Positions 41,620-51,061 of a stretch of DNA of 64,000 nt are shown one piece after another. The position numbers and the translations under genes were made by a program. Origin of the DNA: Lachnospiraceae bacterium (lineage in GTDB: Bacteria > Bacillota > Clostridia > Lachnospirales > Lachnospiraceae); contig JAFRKV010000044.1 of NCBI GenBank assembly GCA_017431515.1, positions 1 through 64,000 of the forward strand, given 5' to 3'. The stretch's first letter is position 1, and each line of letters opens with the position of its first letter. The notes beneath the pieces are model-generated. The model was not told the DNA's origin and ran no database searches. It saw only the letters and a program-made list of their open reading frames with translations.

Positions 41620-42307
41620 CCACAACTCCTTTTTTATGTATCTGAACCAGCGTCTGATAGGCCGCGTCCTGTTCCGCGGCTTTCTTGCTGTGTCCGGTTC
41701 CGCTGCCGTATTGCGTTTCCCCGATCCATGCCGCCACGGTATAGCTCCGGTCATGATCCGGCCCTTCCTCCGACACAAGGCGGTAAGTCAGGGCTCCCTT
41801 CCCTTCGGCCTGCACCAGTTCCTGCAGGATCGTCTTGCTGTCATGAAACAGGCATTTCTGATCAATGTCCGTCAGCACCGCGCGATGGACAAAGGCCGCT
41901 GCATCCTTGATCCCGCCATCCAGATAAATGGCGCCGATCAACGCTTCAAACGCATCCGACAACACAGACGGGCGCTTCCTGCCGCCGGTCTGGTCTTCGC
42001 CTTTCCCGAGGCGCAGATTCGCGCCCAGGTCGATCTCCTGCGCGCAATGAGCAAGCGTCTGCTCACATACCAGACTGGCTCTGAGCTTCGTCATGGCGCC
42101 CTCCGCCAGCTGCGGATAATTCCGGTACAAAAAATCACTGCTGACCAGTTCCAAAACGGCATCCCCCAAAAACTCCAGCCGTTCATTGTCCTGCGCGTTC
42201 CTTCTCTCATGCGCAAAGGAACTGTGGGTCAGCGCCTGTAAATAAAGCGCTCTGTCACGAAAGGTATATCCGATTCTTTCTTCCAGTGCCGCCATATCTC
42301 CGACCAT
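41600..42307 (-). CDS. rnc: ribonuclease III
   Basis: 235 residues. The N-terminal catalytic domain has the signature NERLEFLGDAVLELVSSDFL (acidic metal ligands), and the second site is SDAFEALIGAIYLDGG. The C-terminal dsRNA-binding domain ends GSGTGHSKKAAEQDAAYQTL. It processes rRNA precursors and double-stranded RNA. AGGAGG lies 7 nt before ATG 42307. It follows acpP after a strong palindrome. Confidence 0.96.
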   Translation of the reverse strand: MVGDMAALEERIGYTFRDRALYLQALTHSSFAHERRNAQDNERLEFLGDAVLELVSSDFLYRNYPQLAEGAMTKLRASLVCEQTLAHCAQEIDLGANLRLGKGEDQTGGRKRPSVLSDAFEALIGAIYLDGGIKDAAAFVHRAVLTDIDQKCLFHDSKTILQELVQAEGKGALTYRLVSEEGPDHDRSYTVAAWIGETQYGSGTGHSKKAAEQDAAYQTLVQIHKKGVVDVFKEH

Positions 42308-42352
42308 CTTCCATCCTCCTCATGCCTTTTGTCTCGTGATTACACAAAAGGA

Positions 42353-42376
42353 ACGGGGGATGGATCCATCCCCCGT
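42353..42376 (-). terminator. 24-nt perfect palindrome between acpP and rnc
   Basis: ACGGGGGATGGA-TCCATCCCCCGT forms a 12-bp perfect stem. On the minus strand it is followed by TCCTTTTG, a weak U-tract. It could partly terminate after acpP or protect the abundant acpP mRNA 3' end. Confidence 0.55.
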
Positions 42377-42393
42377 GATCCCGCCTACGCTAT

Positions 42394-42642
42394 TTACTGA
42401 TTGATGGCCTTCTTGACAAGTTCTACGGCATCGCCCACTGTGACGATCTTTTCGATCGCTTCCGTATCCATATCTTCTTCATCCAGCGAGAAACGCTCTT
42501 CGATCCCCAGCACGATCTGGAACAGATCCAGCGAATCCGCGCCCAGATCATCCACGAAGGTGGTATCCAGGGTGATCTCCTCCGTATCCACATTCAGCAC
42601 TTCCGCGATGACTTCCTTAATGGTTTCCAGCTCCATACTCAT
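42394..42642 (-). CDS. acpP: acyl carrier protein
   Basis: An 82-residue acidic four-helix protein. The phosphopantetheine serine is in DDLGADSLDLFQIVLGIEER. It carries acyl chains in fatty-acid synthesis and supplies PlsX. Its ATG overlaps the plsX stop by 4 nt. A hairpin separates it from rnc downstream. Confidence 0.96.
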   Translation of the reverse strand: MSMELETIKEVIAEVLNVDTEEITLDTTFVDDLGADSLDLFQIVLGIEERFSLDEEDMDTEAIEKIVTVGDAVELVKKAINQ

Positions 42643-43658
42643 CCCTCCTCCTTATTTGACAATAACTGTTCTTTGATCTTTCCGTTGATATCCGCCTGCA
42701 CAAAGGTCTTGCACTGCAGGATTGTGTTTTTGATCTCCAATGCTTTGGAACTGCCGTGGGTCTTGACGACCAGGCCGTTTAATCCCAGCATGGGGGCGCC
42801 GCCGTATTTGCTGGCGTCATAATCTTTTAAGGTCGCCTTCAGGGCCGGTTTGATGAGAAGCGCCCCCAGTTTGCTGCGAACCGTGCTCATCAGCCCTTTC
42901 TTGACTGCGGACAGCAGCATCGCCGCCGTCCCCTCGTACATCTTGAGGATCACGTTGCCGGTAAAGGCTTCACAGACCACCACGTCTGCCGGGCCCATGG
43001 GGATATCCCGTGCTTCCACGCTTCCGATGAAGTTCAGATCCTCCTGCTCTTTCAAAAGCGGGAAGGTCTCTTTCACCAATGCGTTGCCCTTTTCTTCTTC
43101 CGCACCGATATTGACGATCCCCACTGTCGGATTGGCAATCCCCATCACATGCTTCATGTAGATGGACCCCATCTGCGCAAACTGAACCAGATGGCTTGCT
43201 CTGGCGTCCACATTCGCCCCGCAGTCGATGAGGAGCGTCACGCCGTTTGCGGTGGGGATCAGCGGTGCGAGAGGCGGCCGCTCGATCCCGCGGATCCTGC
43301 CGATCAGCACCTGTCCGCCCACCAGCACGGCACCCGTGCTCCCTGCGGAGACAAAGGCATCTGCCTGCTGTTCCTTCACAAGCTTCATGCCCACTACAAT
43401 GGACGAGTCTTTTTTCTTTCGGATGGCCGCCACCGGCGGCTCCGCCATTTCGATCACTTCCGTGGCATTCACCACCGTGATCTGTTCCTTCGGGTAATCC
43501 AAAGATGCCAATGCCGCCTGAATCTTTTCTTCCTGTCCGACCAGCAGCACATGGACTCCCGAGTCCTCTTTCACCGCGTCCACTGCGCCTTTGACGATCT
43601 CACCGGGCGCATTGTCTCCGCCCATGGCATCCAGTACGACGCGAACGGTATTTCCCAT
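42639..43658 (-). CDS. plsX: phosphate acyltransferase PlsX
   Basis: 339 residues. RVVLDAMGGDNAPGEIVKGA at the start, AIRKKKDSSIVVGMKLVKEQ, ADAFVSAGSTGAVLVGGQVL, FTGNVILKMYEGTAAMLLSA: the complete PlsX pattern. It makes acyl-phosphate from acyl-ACP for PlsY (7238-7897). It heads plsX-acpP-rnc-smc-ftsY. A possible promoter (TTGAAT-17-TATCGT) lies in the 95-nt gap upstream; no FapR-type operator was seen. Confidence 0.95.
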   Translation of the reverse strand: MGNTVRVVLDAMGGDNAPGEIVKGAVDAVKEDSGVHVLLVGQEEKIQAALASLDYPKEQITVVNATEVIEMAEPPVAAIRKKKDSSIVVGMKLVKEQQADAFVSAGSTGAVLVGGQVLIGRIRGIERPPLAPLIPTANGVTLLIDCGANVDARASHLVQFAQMGSIYMKHVMGIANPTVGIVNIGAEEEKGNALVKETFPLLKEQEDLNFIGSVEARDIPMGPADVVVCEAFTGNVILKMYEGTAAMLLSAVKKGLMSTVRSKLGALLIKPALKATLKDYDASKYGGAPMLGLNGLVVKTHGSSKALEIKNTILQCKTFVQADINGKIKEQLLSNKEEG

Positions 43659-43753
43659 GTCGTGTCTTTCCTTTCGCTGTCTTTATGCTATACGATACTA
43701 TAAAACGATTGATAATTCAATACGACGATTCCGCACCTGTCCCGGCGCGAATC

Positions 43754-44977
43754 TCACACTTTTTTGTTCACACCGTTCACCACGGCGTACTCGTTTTCCT
43801 TCATCGGGATCACAAGACACCGTTCTCCGTCCACCACGGCGCTCCTGATCTCCCGCTCTTTTTCAGGCTTCACCCGAAGGACGACATCGTAGGTTTTTTC
43901 TTCCTCATCATAGGCCGCCACCCGTTCCTCCAGCTGCTTGACCTTGTTTTTCAGTGCCTTCTTTTCCAGCTTCGCCGCGCCGTCCCGCAGGGTCTTGGCA
44001 TCCACAAGGTGCTCCGCCGCAGGGAGTTCTGTTTCAAAAGCCTCTGCATACCGCCCCGCCACAAGCGCCGCTTTGGCTTCGTCCATTCCGCTGTCGGTCA
44101 TCAGCTTCTCGACCTCCGGCTTCCCCAGGATCAGGTCCGTATCCTCGTAATCATCCGCCTTTTCCTCCATGACCTCCGTCACCATGTCGGACAGGTTCTG
44201 CTGAATATCCACATAGAGTTCGTCCGCTTCCTCACTGTCAAAGGCCGCCGTGACGATGCTGTGGAAGGTCTTTTTCTGCTCCGTCGCCGTCTGTTTTGCC
44301 GGACACCCCAGCATCTTTTCCACGAACTCATTGTGTGGTTCCTTCGCGTCCTTCGTGTAAAAGACCACAGAGTGGATATCTGCGCTGTGATCATGAAACG
44401 CCGGGAACAAGAATCCGCTCTCCGGAAGCGAAACGATTCTGTCCCTGAGCCTCGGCCCGATCTCATTTTTCTGTTCCAGATAACCAAGGGCCGGCTTGCT
44501 GAGTACGATCGGGCAGATAGAGCAGATGAGATATTCATAAACCTCCTCCGACTCATCCAGCTTCTGGCGATCCGTCGTGCGGGTCATGATATCATAGACA
44601 TCATGAAACAGCAGGATCAGATAGCTGCCGGCATAGTCATAGCTCTCGATCACCAGATCAAAAAAGCGGTCCACCAGCTCCTGGTTTTTCAGTTTGCTCT
44701 CTCTTAAGCCCAGCAAAAACTGCTGCGTGCCGCCCGCTTCTTCCTGCTCTCTCGGAAAATCCAACGGCAGAAGCTGATCTCCAACGGCGCCGGAAAGGGT
44801 TTTCTTTGCGATCTCCAAATATTTATAAAACTCGTCATCCTCCAGATTCAAAAAGGTTTTGGCGAAATTGACGACCTTCTCTTTATCCGGATTGACATAA
44901 CACCCGCACATTCTCGTAAAGGTGCAGCCGTCCTTCTTCATTCTTCTTGTCAGTTCCAATGCGTCACGTTTTTTCAT
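43754..44977 (-). CDS. DUF4317 family protein
   Basis: 407 residues of the Clostridia DUF4317 family: TRRMKKDGCTFTRMCGCYVN, FLNLEDDEFYKYLEIAKKTL, SEEVYEYLICSICPIVLSKP, ESGFLFPAFHDHSADIHSVV. Cys residues in the first 30 positions and the C-x-x-C-P are conserved in the paralogous scrap at 27996-28199. Function unknown. The ATG overlaps the stop of the large membrane protein gene by 4 nt, so it is at least transcribed with the exosortase G operon, though it may be a chance neighbour. Confidence 0.85.
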   Translation of the reverse strand: MKKRDALELTRRMKKDGCTFTRMCGCYVNPDKEKVVNFAKTFLNLEDDEFYKYLEIAKKTLSGAVGDQLLPLDFPREQEEAGGTQQFLLGLRESKLKNQELVDRFFDLVIESYDYAGSYLILLFHDVYDIMTRTTDRQKLDESEEVYEYLICSICPIVLSKPALGYLEQKNEIGPRLRDRIVSLPESGFLFPAFHDHSADIHSVVFYTKDAKEPHNEFVEKMLGCPAKQTATEQKKTFHSIVTAAFDSEEADELYVDIQQNLSDMVTEVMEEKADDYEDTDLILGKPEVEKLMTDSGMDEAKAALVAGRYAEAFETELPAAEHLVDAKTLRDGAAKLEKKALKNKVKQLEERVAAYDEEEKTYDVVLRVKPEKEREIRSAVVDGERCLVIPMKENEYAVVNGVNKKV

Positions 44978-47460
44978 GATGTCTTCCTTTCTCTTTCTTC
45001 TCTTTCTTTTTCCAGTTCACTGTCAAAGCTGATCTTCCCCACCGCCAGAAATAAAATGGCGGCCAGCACGCCCACTAGGCTTAGCGCCAGTCCCTGTTTC
45101 AGGCAGGGATAATGCATGGTGATGACAGTCTTGCCTTTCCCCACCTGAAGCATGTGGTTCACACTTTTGATCGGCTGCGTGCTCTCAAACATATCGTGGA
45201 ACGCGAGGGTCGTATTCACCCCGTCGCGGTCTGTTTCGACCACGATCGTCCGCGGCCCGCAGGTCACCGTAACCGGAACCAGTTCTCTCACGGGCAGCTC
45301 CTCTGTATCAAGCCGGATGATGCTGTCTAGGATCTCCTGCGCATTCGGATCGCCCGTCAGCATATAGTGGTAGACCATGTTCAGCCCGATGATCGTGATG
45401 TTGTCATTATACACCTTTCCGAGAAACGATTCCTGCAAACCGTTGTCAAAAAAATACCCCTCGATCTGATCCAGGTTGTTGACGAACACCGTTTCCCAGT
45501 CCTCATACCCGTCCGCAAAGAAATCCAGATCATACCGGGAATCTCCCACAAACAAAAACGGATAACCATTTTCAAACAGCACGCGGCTGCAGTTCACGCC
45601 CAAAAATTCCTGCACCTTGGTCAGCCCGTTGATCGGGATCCCGTCTGCGTTCATCACGATCCGCACCCCTGCATCGGCAAGGTCCTTTACAAGCTGTTCT
45701 GCCGTGTCCTTGTCTTCATAGGTAAAATGATCCAGATAGATCATCTCATAGTCCTTCAGTTCCTCAAAGGTATAGTCCGTCAGGCAGTCGGATTTCCCCT
45801 CCTCCATGATGGGATAATGCAGCTGGATTTCGGAGCTGTTGGTCCCGATCCCGATGCCGCGGTAAGTGCTGACGGTGCCGTAACCCGTCATGCCGGTGTC
45901 ATAATGATACAGCAGATACTCCGGGTTTTCCTCCACAAGCACATACCCGCACATCCCGGCACAGTAGTCCAGATATGTAAAATCCTCCCCTTCCTTTTCC
46001 ATCAGCTTTATGGGAATCAGCACTGTGTCATCTCCCATCTCCAGACACCGGTCAAACAGGTAGAGATAAGCGCCGCCGGAAACTGCGTCCTCCAGCATCA
46101 GCACATTCTTTTTTGTTTCCGCCGCCTGCCATCCGTACCCGAAGGATTCCGGAAGCCTTGTTTCTCCGAAATCGGAGATCACATAGTGGGGTGTCGCCCC
46201 CGTTAGTCCCGCGTCCAGGATTGCAAGCCGCTGGGTGGTCACTTCTTTTGCTTTTGTGATCAGGAGGTCATCAGAAAGCGCTGTAAGCTGCTTTTCCATA
46301 TGGTTCTCCGCCCGAAGCCCCTCATAAAGCAACGGCACGGAGGGCAGCACATCCAACACCAGCAGCGCCGACACCAGAATGACGATCCATGTTTTCAGAG
46401 AATCCCAAAGTAAAAAGGAAAAGAGGATCATGGCAGCGGCAATGGACAGAAACCGCAGCATCCACAGATACTGGCTCCCCGGAATCCGGGAGAGCAGCGG
46501 ATAAAGAAGCATGGTCGTGCAGAGAAAGATCAGAATTCCGTTCCAAAACCCGGGCATGGATTTCCGTTTGCTGCAGACTACGCCGAAGACCGCTAGGACA
46601 AACGCCGCCAGTCCGAAATAGAACGCATCCTTTACCTCCAACCGGTACAACGGGTTCAGGGAAGTCAGGCCGGACTGGAAGAAGGTCTTCATAATCCGCG
46701 TGCTGTCGGTTGCGGTCACGCCGCCCTGCAGCGCCGGGTAGACCCAGATGCCGCACAAAAGCCACGAAATGGCAAATGCGAAGCATATCGCCATTGCACC
46801 GCGTTTTCGCTTATTGAGGAATTTATCCAGCAGCAGATAAAAGAGAAGCGCCAGCGTGATCATCCCCGCATATCCGGTATGACTGAGCAGGATCAGAATG
46901 TAGCAGAGCATGATCAGGGGCATATAGCCGAAACGGCGCGTATCCAGAAACGCCACCACAAGATACAAAAGCATCGGCAGAAGCGCAATGGCAAATGCGC
47001 GGGAAAGATCCCCTTCTCCGAAGAAATTCGTCAGATTGGGCGGCATAAAAAACCACAGAACTCCAAGAAAGCCGCCCAGCAGGATCCGCTTTTTCCGGAT
47101 CCCGACATACAGCCAGACTGCCGCGCCGAGGAAAAGAATGCCTGCCAGATAAAGAAAATACCCCAGCAGCGCACTCTGTCCCGCAAGGGACGCGCAGAGC
47201 GCAAGAAGGTAGGCCGTCAGCGGCGAAAAATATCTGAGCGGCTCCACGCCGTTGTACCAGAAAGGATCATACAACGGAAAGACCTCTCCGCTTTGGATGG
47301 ACGAAAGCAGTCTGTCCGCCCGATAGATATGATACATTGCCGCCTTCCCCTGCGGGTAGTTTCCGCCCCGGTACACAAGATATGCGACCGCAAAGGCAGC
47401 AGCCGCATACAGTGCAAGAAACAGGAAACAAAGCAGCACCCGTAAGCTCTTTCGTTTCAA
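44974..47460 (-). CDS. large membrane protein with PTPS-related domain, exosortase G cluster
   Basis: 828 residues. A signal-anchor-like N-terminus is followed by about ten membrane helices in the first 400 residues, with a first loop (MYHIYRADRLLSSIQSGEVF, PLYDPFWYNGVEPLRYFSPL) like that of YfhO-type glycosyl-carrier transferases. An extracellular region of about 380 residues follows, and a last helix near 800 (GLALSLVGVLAAILFLAVGK). It resembles the '6-pyruvoyl-tetrahydropterin synthase related domain; membrane protein' family found with XrtG. A role in transferring sugars to the sorted protein is inference. Confidence 0.7.
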   Translation of the reverse strand: MKRKSLRVLLCFLFLALYAAAAFAVAYLVYRGGNYPQGKAAMYHIYRADRLLSSIQSGEVFPLYDPFWYNGVEPLRYFSPLTAYLLALCASLAGQSALLGYFLYLAGILFLGAAVWLYVGIRKKRILLGGFLGVLWFFMPPNLTNFFGEGDLSRAFAIALLPMLLYLVVAFLDTRRFGYMPLIMLCYILILLSHTGYAGMITLALLFYLLLDKFLNKRKRGAMAICFAFAISWLLCGIWVYPALQGGVTATDSTRIMKTFFQSGLTSLNPLYRLEVKDAFYFGLAAFVLAVFGVVCSKRKSMPGFWNGILIFLCTTMLLYPLLSRIPGSQYLWMLRFLSIAAAMILFSFLLWDSLKTWIVILVSALLVLDVLPSVPLLYEGLRAENHMEKQLTALSDDLLITKAKEVTTQRLAILDAGLTGATPHYVISDFGETRLPESFGYGWQAAETKKNVLMLEDAVSGGAYLYLFDRCLEMGDDTVLIPIKLMEKEGEDFTYLDYCAGMCGYVLVEENPEYLLYHYDTGMTGYGTVSTYRGIGIGTNSSEIQLHYPIMEEGKSDCLTDYTFEELKDYEMIYLDHFTYEDKDTAEQLVKDLADAGVRIVMNADGIPINGLTKVQEFLGVNCSRVLFENGYPFLFVGDSRYDLDFFADGYEDWETVFVNNLDQIEGYFFDNGLQESFLGKVYNDNITIIGLNMVYHYMLTGDPNAQEILDSIIRLDTEELPVRELVPVTVTCGPRTIVVETDRDGVNTTLAFHDMFESTQPIKSVNHMLQVGKGKTVITMHYPCLKQGLALSLVGVLAAILFLAVGKISFDSELEKEREERERKTS

Positions 47461-47474
47461 AGTGTCAGCCCCTC

Positions 47475-47945
47475 TTATTCCTCGACACCGATGATCCCGT
47501 CCAGCACGGAATCGATGATCATGGAAGTCACTTCTTTGGAATTCTGCTTAATCGTATCCTTAAAGTCCAATTCTTCTTCAAAATCCAGCACATAACTCCT
47601 GGTGGGTGTCTCCGAGCTTTCCATCAGGATTACCTCGCCTCCGATGTCACGGATGATCCTGCGAAGATGCTCCCCGAAATAGTCGGAAACATTTTCCAGT
47701 GTCGGCACGATCTTGTCAAAGGGCGGGATCTCATTGACGATCTGGTTCTGGTATGGTGCGATGAATTCCTCAATCGCCTTCTCAAATGCATTGAAACGGA
47801 TAAATCCCGATCCGACCCTGGTCACGCAGATCGTGAATTCCCAGGTATGCGGATGCACCTGCCCTTCTTTTCCATTGATGATAATGAAATGACTGCAGTT
47901 CAAATATGCTTTGAATTTGTATTCCCGGTTAAATCCGCCTTCCAT
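47475..47945 (-). CDS. 6-pyruvoyl-tetrahydropterin synthase-like protein
   Basis: 156 residues. The PTPS/QueD zinc-site pattern is recognisable (AYLNCSHFIIINGKEGQVHP, HTWEFTICVT: the H...HxH arrangement), then FNAFEKAIEEFIAPYQNQIV and a Glu-rich end. Enzymes of this fold act on pterin precursors. In XrtG clusters such proteins (TIGR03112 group) have diverged, and pterin chemistry is not demonstrated. AAGGAG lies 13 nt before ATG, inside the preceding gene. One of two such proteins in this operon. Confidence 0.75.
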   Translation of the reverse strand: MEGGFNREYKFKAYLNCSHFIIINGKEGQVHPHTWEFTICVTRVGSGFIRFNAFEKAIEEFIAPYQNQIVNEIPPFDKIVPTLENVSDYFGEHLRRIIRDIGGEVILMESSETPTRSYVLDFEEELDFKDTIKQNSKEVTSMIIDSVLDGIIGVEE

Positions 47946-47946
47946 C

Positions 47947-49053
47947 TTATTCGAAAAACTCCTTGTCGATGCTTTCCATATCCGCGTCAGATTCCACAGC
48001 CTGATGCTTTTCGATCTTCATTTCTCCATACAGTTTGATCCGTTTCAGCGCGGTCTTTGCTTCCGTCTCCGTATACTGCAGGAAAATCAAAATCAGCGTG
48101 GTTTCGGAAGCCGTCATGAACCGCAGCACCTTCTTATCCAGCATCATCTGCGCGTGCTCTAAAAATTCGTCCCGGGTCCTGCTCCGGTCAAAGGAAAGCT
48201 TGATAAGCTGCATCGGATAGGTCTTGCGCTCCCGCAGCTTCTCCAGAAAGGTCTGCAGCACCGAAATATGATACGCGTTCAGCCTCGAGGAATACTGCTC
48301 CTGCTCCAGCATTTCCTGATCCAGTTCTCCGATCTTGATATTCTGCTCCTCAATATGCGAATTCAGCTGGTCGGATTCCTTTTTCAGCTTGTCCATCTCC
48401 ACCGACAGCGTCAAGAATGCCACGAGGACAATCACAAGGATCAGAATCAGCATAATGGAGATCGTAATCTTTGCGGAGAGAAACGCATTGTTGTCCAGTA
48501 CCACACTGGTATTGGTCAAAAGACAGATCCGATAAGGCGTCCCGTTATAGGTGAACTCCACGCCCGATGCAATGTAGGTATCTCCGTCCATTTTGATAGT
48601 GCTGTGGGTCACCCAGTTTCTGCGGAGATTGTTCAAAAAATCATCCGCACTCTGCTCCACCATATAGGTAGACGTGGTAAAGCCCTTGTACCGGTTGGTC
48701 TCCAGGACATCCTTTACAAATACAAGATAATCATCTTTGCTGAGTGTCCAGTATTTACCGGAGGAAGCGTCCAGCGTCCCGAGAATCTGCTTGATGATCT
48801 CGTCATCGGTGGCCTCTGGATCACGGAGGGCGATCTGCTCCATCACAAGCTCCACATAGCCGTCCTGCTGATCCGCATAGATTTCCAGCACGCCCTGATC
48901 ATACCGGTAGAGGGAAAACGCCGCCACCGAAAGGCAAAACGCCACAAGCAGTATGACACAGATCGCTACGGCCTTAAACCGGATCCGTTTCCTGCCTCCG
49001 GTTTCATTTTTCTTTTTTTCCGGATCCTGAGCTTTCTTTTCTTTTCCGGCCAT
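47947..49053 (-). CDS. sensor-like membrane protein of the exosortase G cluster
   Basis: 368 residues. A basic N-terminus, a helix at about 28-48 (AVAICVILLVAFCLSVAAFS), an extracytoplasmic domain of about 140 residues (IYADQQDGYVELVMEQIALR...SVVLDNNAFL), a second helix (ISIMLILILVIVLVAFLTLS), a coiled coil (MDKLKKESDQLNSHIEEQNI) and a cytoplasmic domain resembling a degenerate GGDEF (TYPMQLIKLSFDRSRTRDEF, FMTASETTLILIFLQYTETE). No GGDEF motif remains, so cyclase activity is unlikely. The topology suggests a sensor or scaffold. Confidence 0.65.
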   Translation of the reverse strand: MAGKEKKAQDPEKKKNETGGRKRIRFKAVAICVILLVAFCLSVAAFSLYRYDQGVLEIYADQQDGYVELVMEQIALRDPEATDDEIIKQILGTLDASSGKYWTLSKDDYLVFVKDVLETNRYKGFTTSTYMVEQSADDFLNNLRRNWVTHSTIKMDGDTYIASGVEFTYNGTPYRICLLTNTSVVLDNNAFLSAKITISIMLILILVIVLVAFLTLSVEMDKLKKESDQLNSHIEEQNIKIGELDQEMLEQEQYSSRLNAYHISVLQTFLEKLRERKTYPMQLIKLSFDRSRTRDEFLEHAQMMLDKKVLRFMTASETTLILIFLQYTETEAKTALKRIKLYGEMKIEKHQAVESDADMESIDKEFFE

Positions 49054-49070
49054 GGTTGATACACCCCTCT

Positions 49071-50468
49071 TTATGATTTGATTTCCGTCTCCTCAGGTTT
49101 ATTGACAAACATACGGACTCTGCGGATAGCTTTCCCGAAAACGCCCAACTCCGATGCTGCCGCCTCCTTAAAGGCCTGCCCTTCCTCCGTCAGATTTTTC
49201 ACCTTCCAAGAGCTTTCGGTATCGATGCTGTTGATAACGCCGGCAAACCGGATAAAGAACACCAGCAGGTTAAAGAACGGCAGGATCGGCACAATATACC
49301 ATTGCTTTCGATAATAATTGCGCACCTCTTTAAATTCGGACAGGAATCCGTTGATTGCAATGTAGTAGAAAAAGCCGACGATGATGTAGAGCAAAAACAA
49401 AAAGGCCGTGGAATAGGCGATCATCGTAAACGAGTAATTCATCAGCATCAGGCAGATCAATGCCAGATACCAGATCATGCGCGGGAACGCAAAGGTGTGA
49501 TCATACATCAACGTCCGTACATTTTCATCACTCAGCATCTTATGCGGTTTGAGATCCTTTTTCAAAAACAGGGCAGACACTTCCAGACTCCCCCGCTGCC
49601 ACCTCTGACGCTGGGTGTAAAGCTTATTCATATCCTCGATGGGATCCACGAAAAAGATGGCGTCCTCGCAGATGCTGACCTTCAGCCCCTGCAGATATTT
49701 CATCTGGAATGTGATCTGGGTATCCTCTCCGATGGTGTCCGTATTATAGAGCTGGGACTTCAGCACCGCGGATTTCCGGAACGCGGAAAAAGCGCCGGAC
49801 AGCGTATACATCATATTAAACTCAGACGCGTAGTTACGGCCCGCAAGGAACGCCTGTGCATACTCCATGAATTCCAGTTTGCGCAAAAGCCTTGGAAACA
49901 GCAGCGGGTATTCCTCCACCTGCTGCGGGAAGGTCAGAATCGACCCCGTCATGCAGTCGGTGTCCTTGTCGCCCTCAAATTTATGGACGATCTTTTTTAA
50001 GGCCGACTTCTCCAACTGCCCGTCGGAATCGATATGAATGATATACTTTCCGTCACTGTTGAAAAGTGCCATGTTGAGGGCTCTGGATTTGCCCTGTTTG
50101 GCGTTGAGCCACTGCATCATGAGATCCGGATATTTTCTCTGGCATTCACCAAAGACCTGAAAGCTATTGTCTTTGCTCTGATTGTTCACGCAGAAGATCC
50201 GGATCTGGGAGTTGGGATAATCACTTTCATCAATAGATCGGATGCATTCCTCCAACGTATCCGCGGAATTGTAGACAGGGATCAGCAACGAGATCTCGGG
50301 CTCGAATGCCGGCACGGGATAGTGTTTCGGAAAAAGGCGCTTTTTCAACAGCACCAGCATACTGCCGATGGACGGCACCACTTCCATCACCACCGGAATG
50401 ATGATCCACGCAGCCCAGAAAATAAAAGATCCGAGAAAACTGTTCAGGAAATTATGAAGAGTGTCCAT
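49071..50468 (-). CDS. family 2 glycosyltransferase, exosortase G-associated
   Basis: 465 residues. An N-terminal helix, then a GT-A catalytic domain: SLLIPVYNSADTLEECIRSI, KQGKSRALNMALFNSDGKYI, the DxD-like HIDSDGQLEKSALKK, the acceptor-site EDTQITFQMKY and the QRQRWQRGS motif of processive GT2 enzymes. Three C-terminal helices. It matches the exosortase-linked Gram-positive GT2 group (TIGR03111). It probably builds a glycan used by or attached to the sorted protein. ATG 50468 overlaps the end of xrtG by 17 nt. Confidence 0.85.
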   Translation of the reverse strand: MDTLHNFLNSFLGSFIFWAAWIIIPVVMEVVPSIGSMLVLLKKRLFPKHYPVPAFEPEISLLIPVYNSADTLEECIRSIDESDYPNSQIRIFCVNNQSKDNSFQVFGECQRKYPDLMMQWLNAKQGKSRALNMALFNSDGKYIIHIDSDGQLEKSALKKIVHKFEGDKDTDCMTGSILTFPQQVEEYPLLFPRLLRKLEFMEYAQAFLAGRNYASEFNMMYTLSGAFSAFRKSAVLKSQLYNTDTIGEDTQITFQMKYLQGLKVSICEDAIFFVDPIEDMNKLYTQRQRWQRGSLEVSALFLKKDLKPHKMLSDENVRTLMYDHTFAFPRMIWYLALICLMLMNYSFTMIAYSTAFLFLLYIIVGFFYYIAINGFLSEFKEVRNYYRKQWYIVPILPFFNLLVFFIRFAGVINSIDTESSWKVKNLTEEGQAFKEAAASELGVFGKAIRRVRMFVNKPEETEIKS

Positions 50469-51057
50469 ATTTGAACCCGCCCACTTTTTGTCTGACAACC
50501 TGCGTCCGTGTAAAGACGTAGAAATACAATGCCACGGACAGAGCATAGAATACGATCCGTCCCACAAAGGTGTGCGCCACGTAGTACGTGGACGTGCCGC
50601 CGTAATGGATCATCAGGCAGATGATCGTGATCCGCAGCGCATTGAATAGAATCAAAAGAATGGTTCCGACGGAACCCACGATCAGTTTTTCCCGTTTGGT
50701 ATAAGCCTTGAAGAAGATCAGAAGCGACAGGAATGCAAGGATCTCCAGGATCCCGGAGCACTCAAAGTCAATGACCAGCGTCATGGAATCTCCCATGACC
50801 GTGTTCACAAAAATCACGCCGTATTTGAAATAGGTGGAATAAAACCCGGTGATCTGGCCTAAGATTCCGGAGATCGCAGCCACCACCTGCGCCAGGGGAT
50901 GGGTCAGAAACGGACGGATCCACACCATGCCGAAAATAAACGTTCCGGCGCTCCCTACCAGGAAACGCCAGAACGATAATTCACTCTTCGTCAGAAGATG
51001 CAGGACATATAGCCATACCAGAACTAATACAATTGTAATAATCACTGATACGAGCAT
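50452..51057 (-). CDS. xrtG: exosortase XrtG
   Basis: 201 residues with about seven membrane helices. The exosortase triad is visible: Cys in DFECSGILEILAFL, Arg in LFNALRITIICL, His in YVAHTFVGRIVF. Exosortases are membrane transpeptidase-like enzymes that process C-terminal sorting tails. This short, Gram-positive type (TIGR03110) lies next to a GT2 gene and a protein with a Firmicute-type sorting tail, as expected. ATG 51057 has AAGGA 7 nt upstream. The substrate gene ends 5 nt before it. Confidence 0.88.
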   Translation of the reverse strand: MLVSVIITIVLVLVWLYVLHLLTKSELSFWRFLVGSAGTFIFGMVWIRPFLTHPLAQVVAAISGILGQITGFYSTYFKYGVIFVNTVMGDSMTLVIDFECSGILEILAFLSLLIFFKAYTKREKLIVGSVGTILLILFNALRITIICLMIHYGGTSTYYVAHTFVGRIVFYALSVALYFYVFTRTQVVRQKVGGFKYGHSS

Positions 51058-51061
51058 ACGG

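Noticed and set aside
43659..43753. FapR operator upstream of plsX
   Set aside because: Only a weak promoter-like pair is visible; the FapR palindrome is not present.
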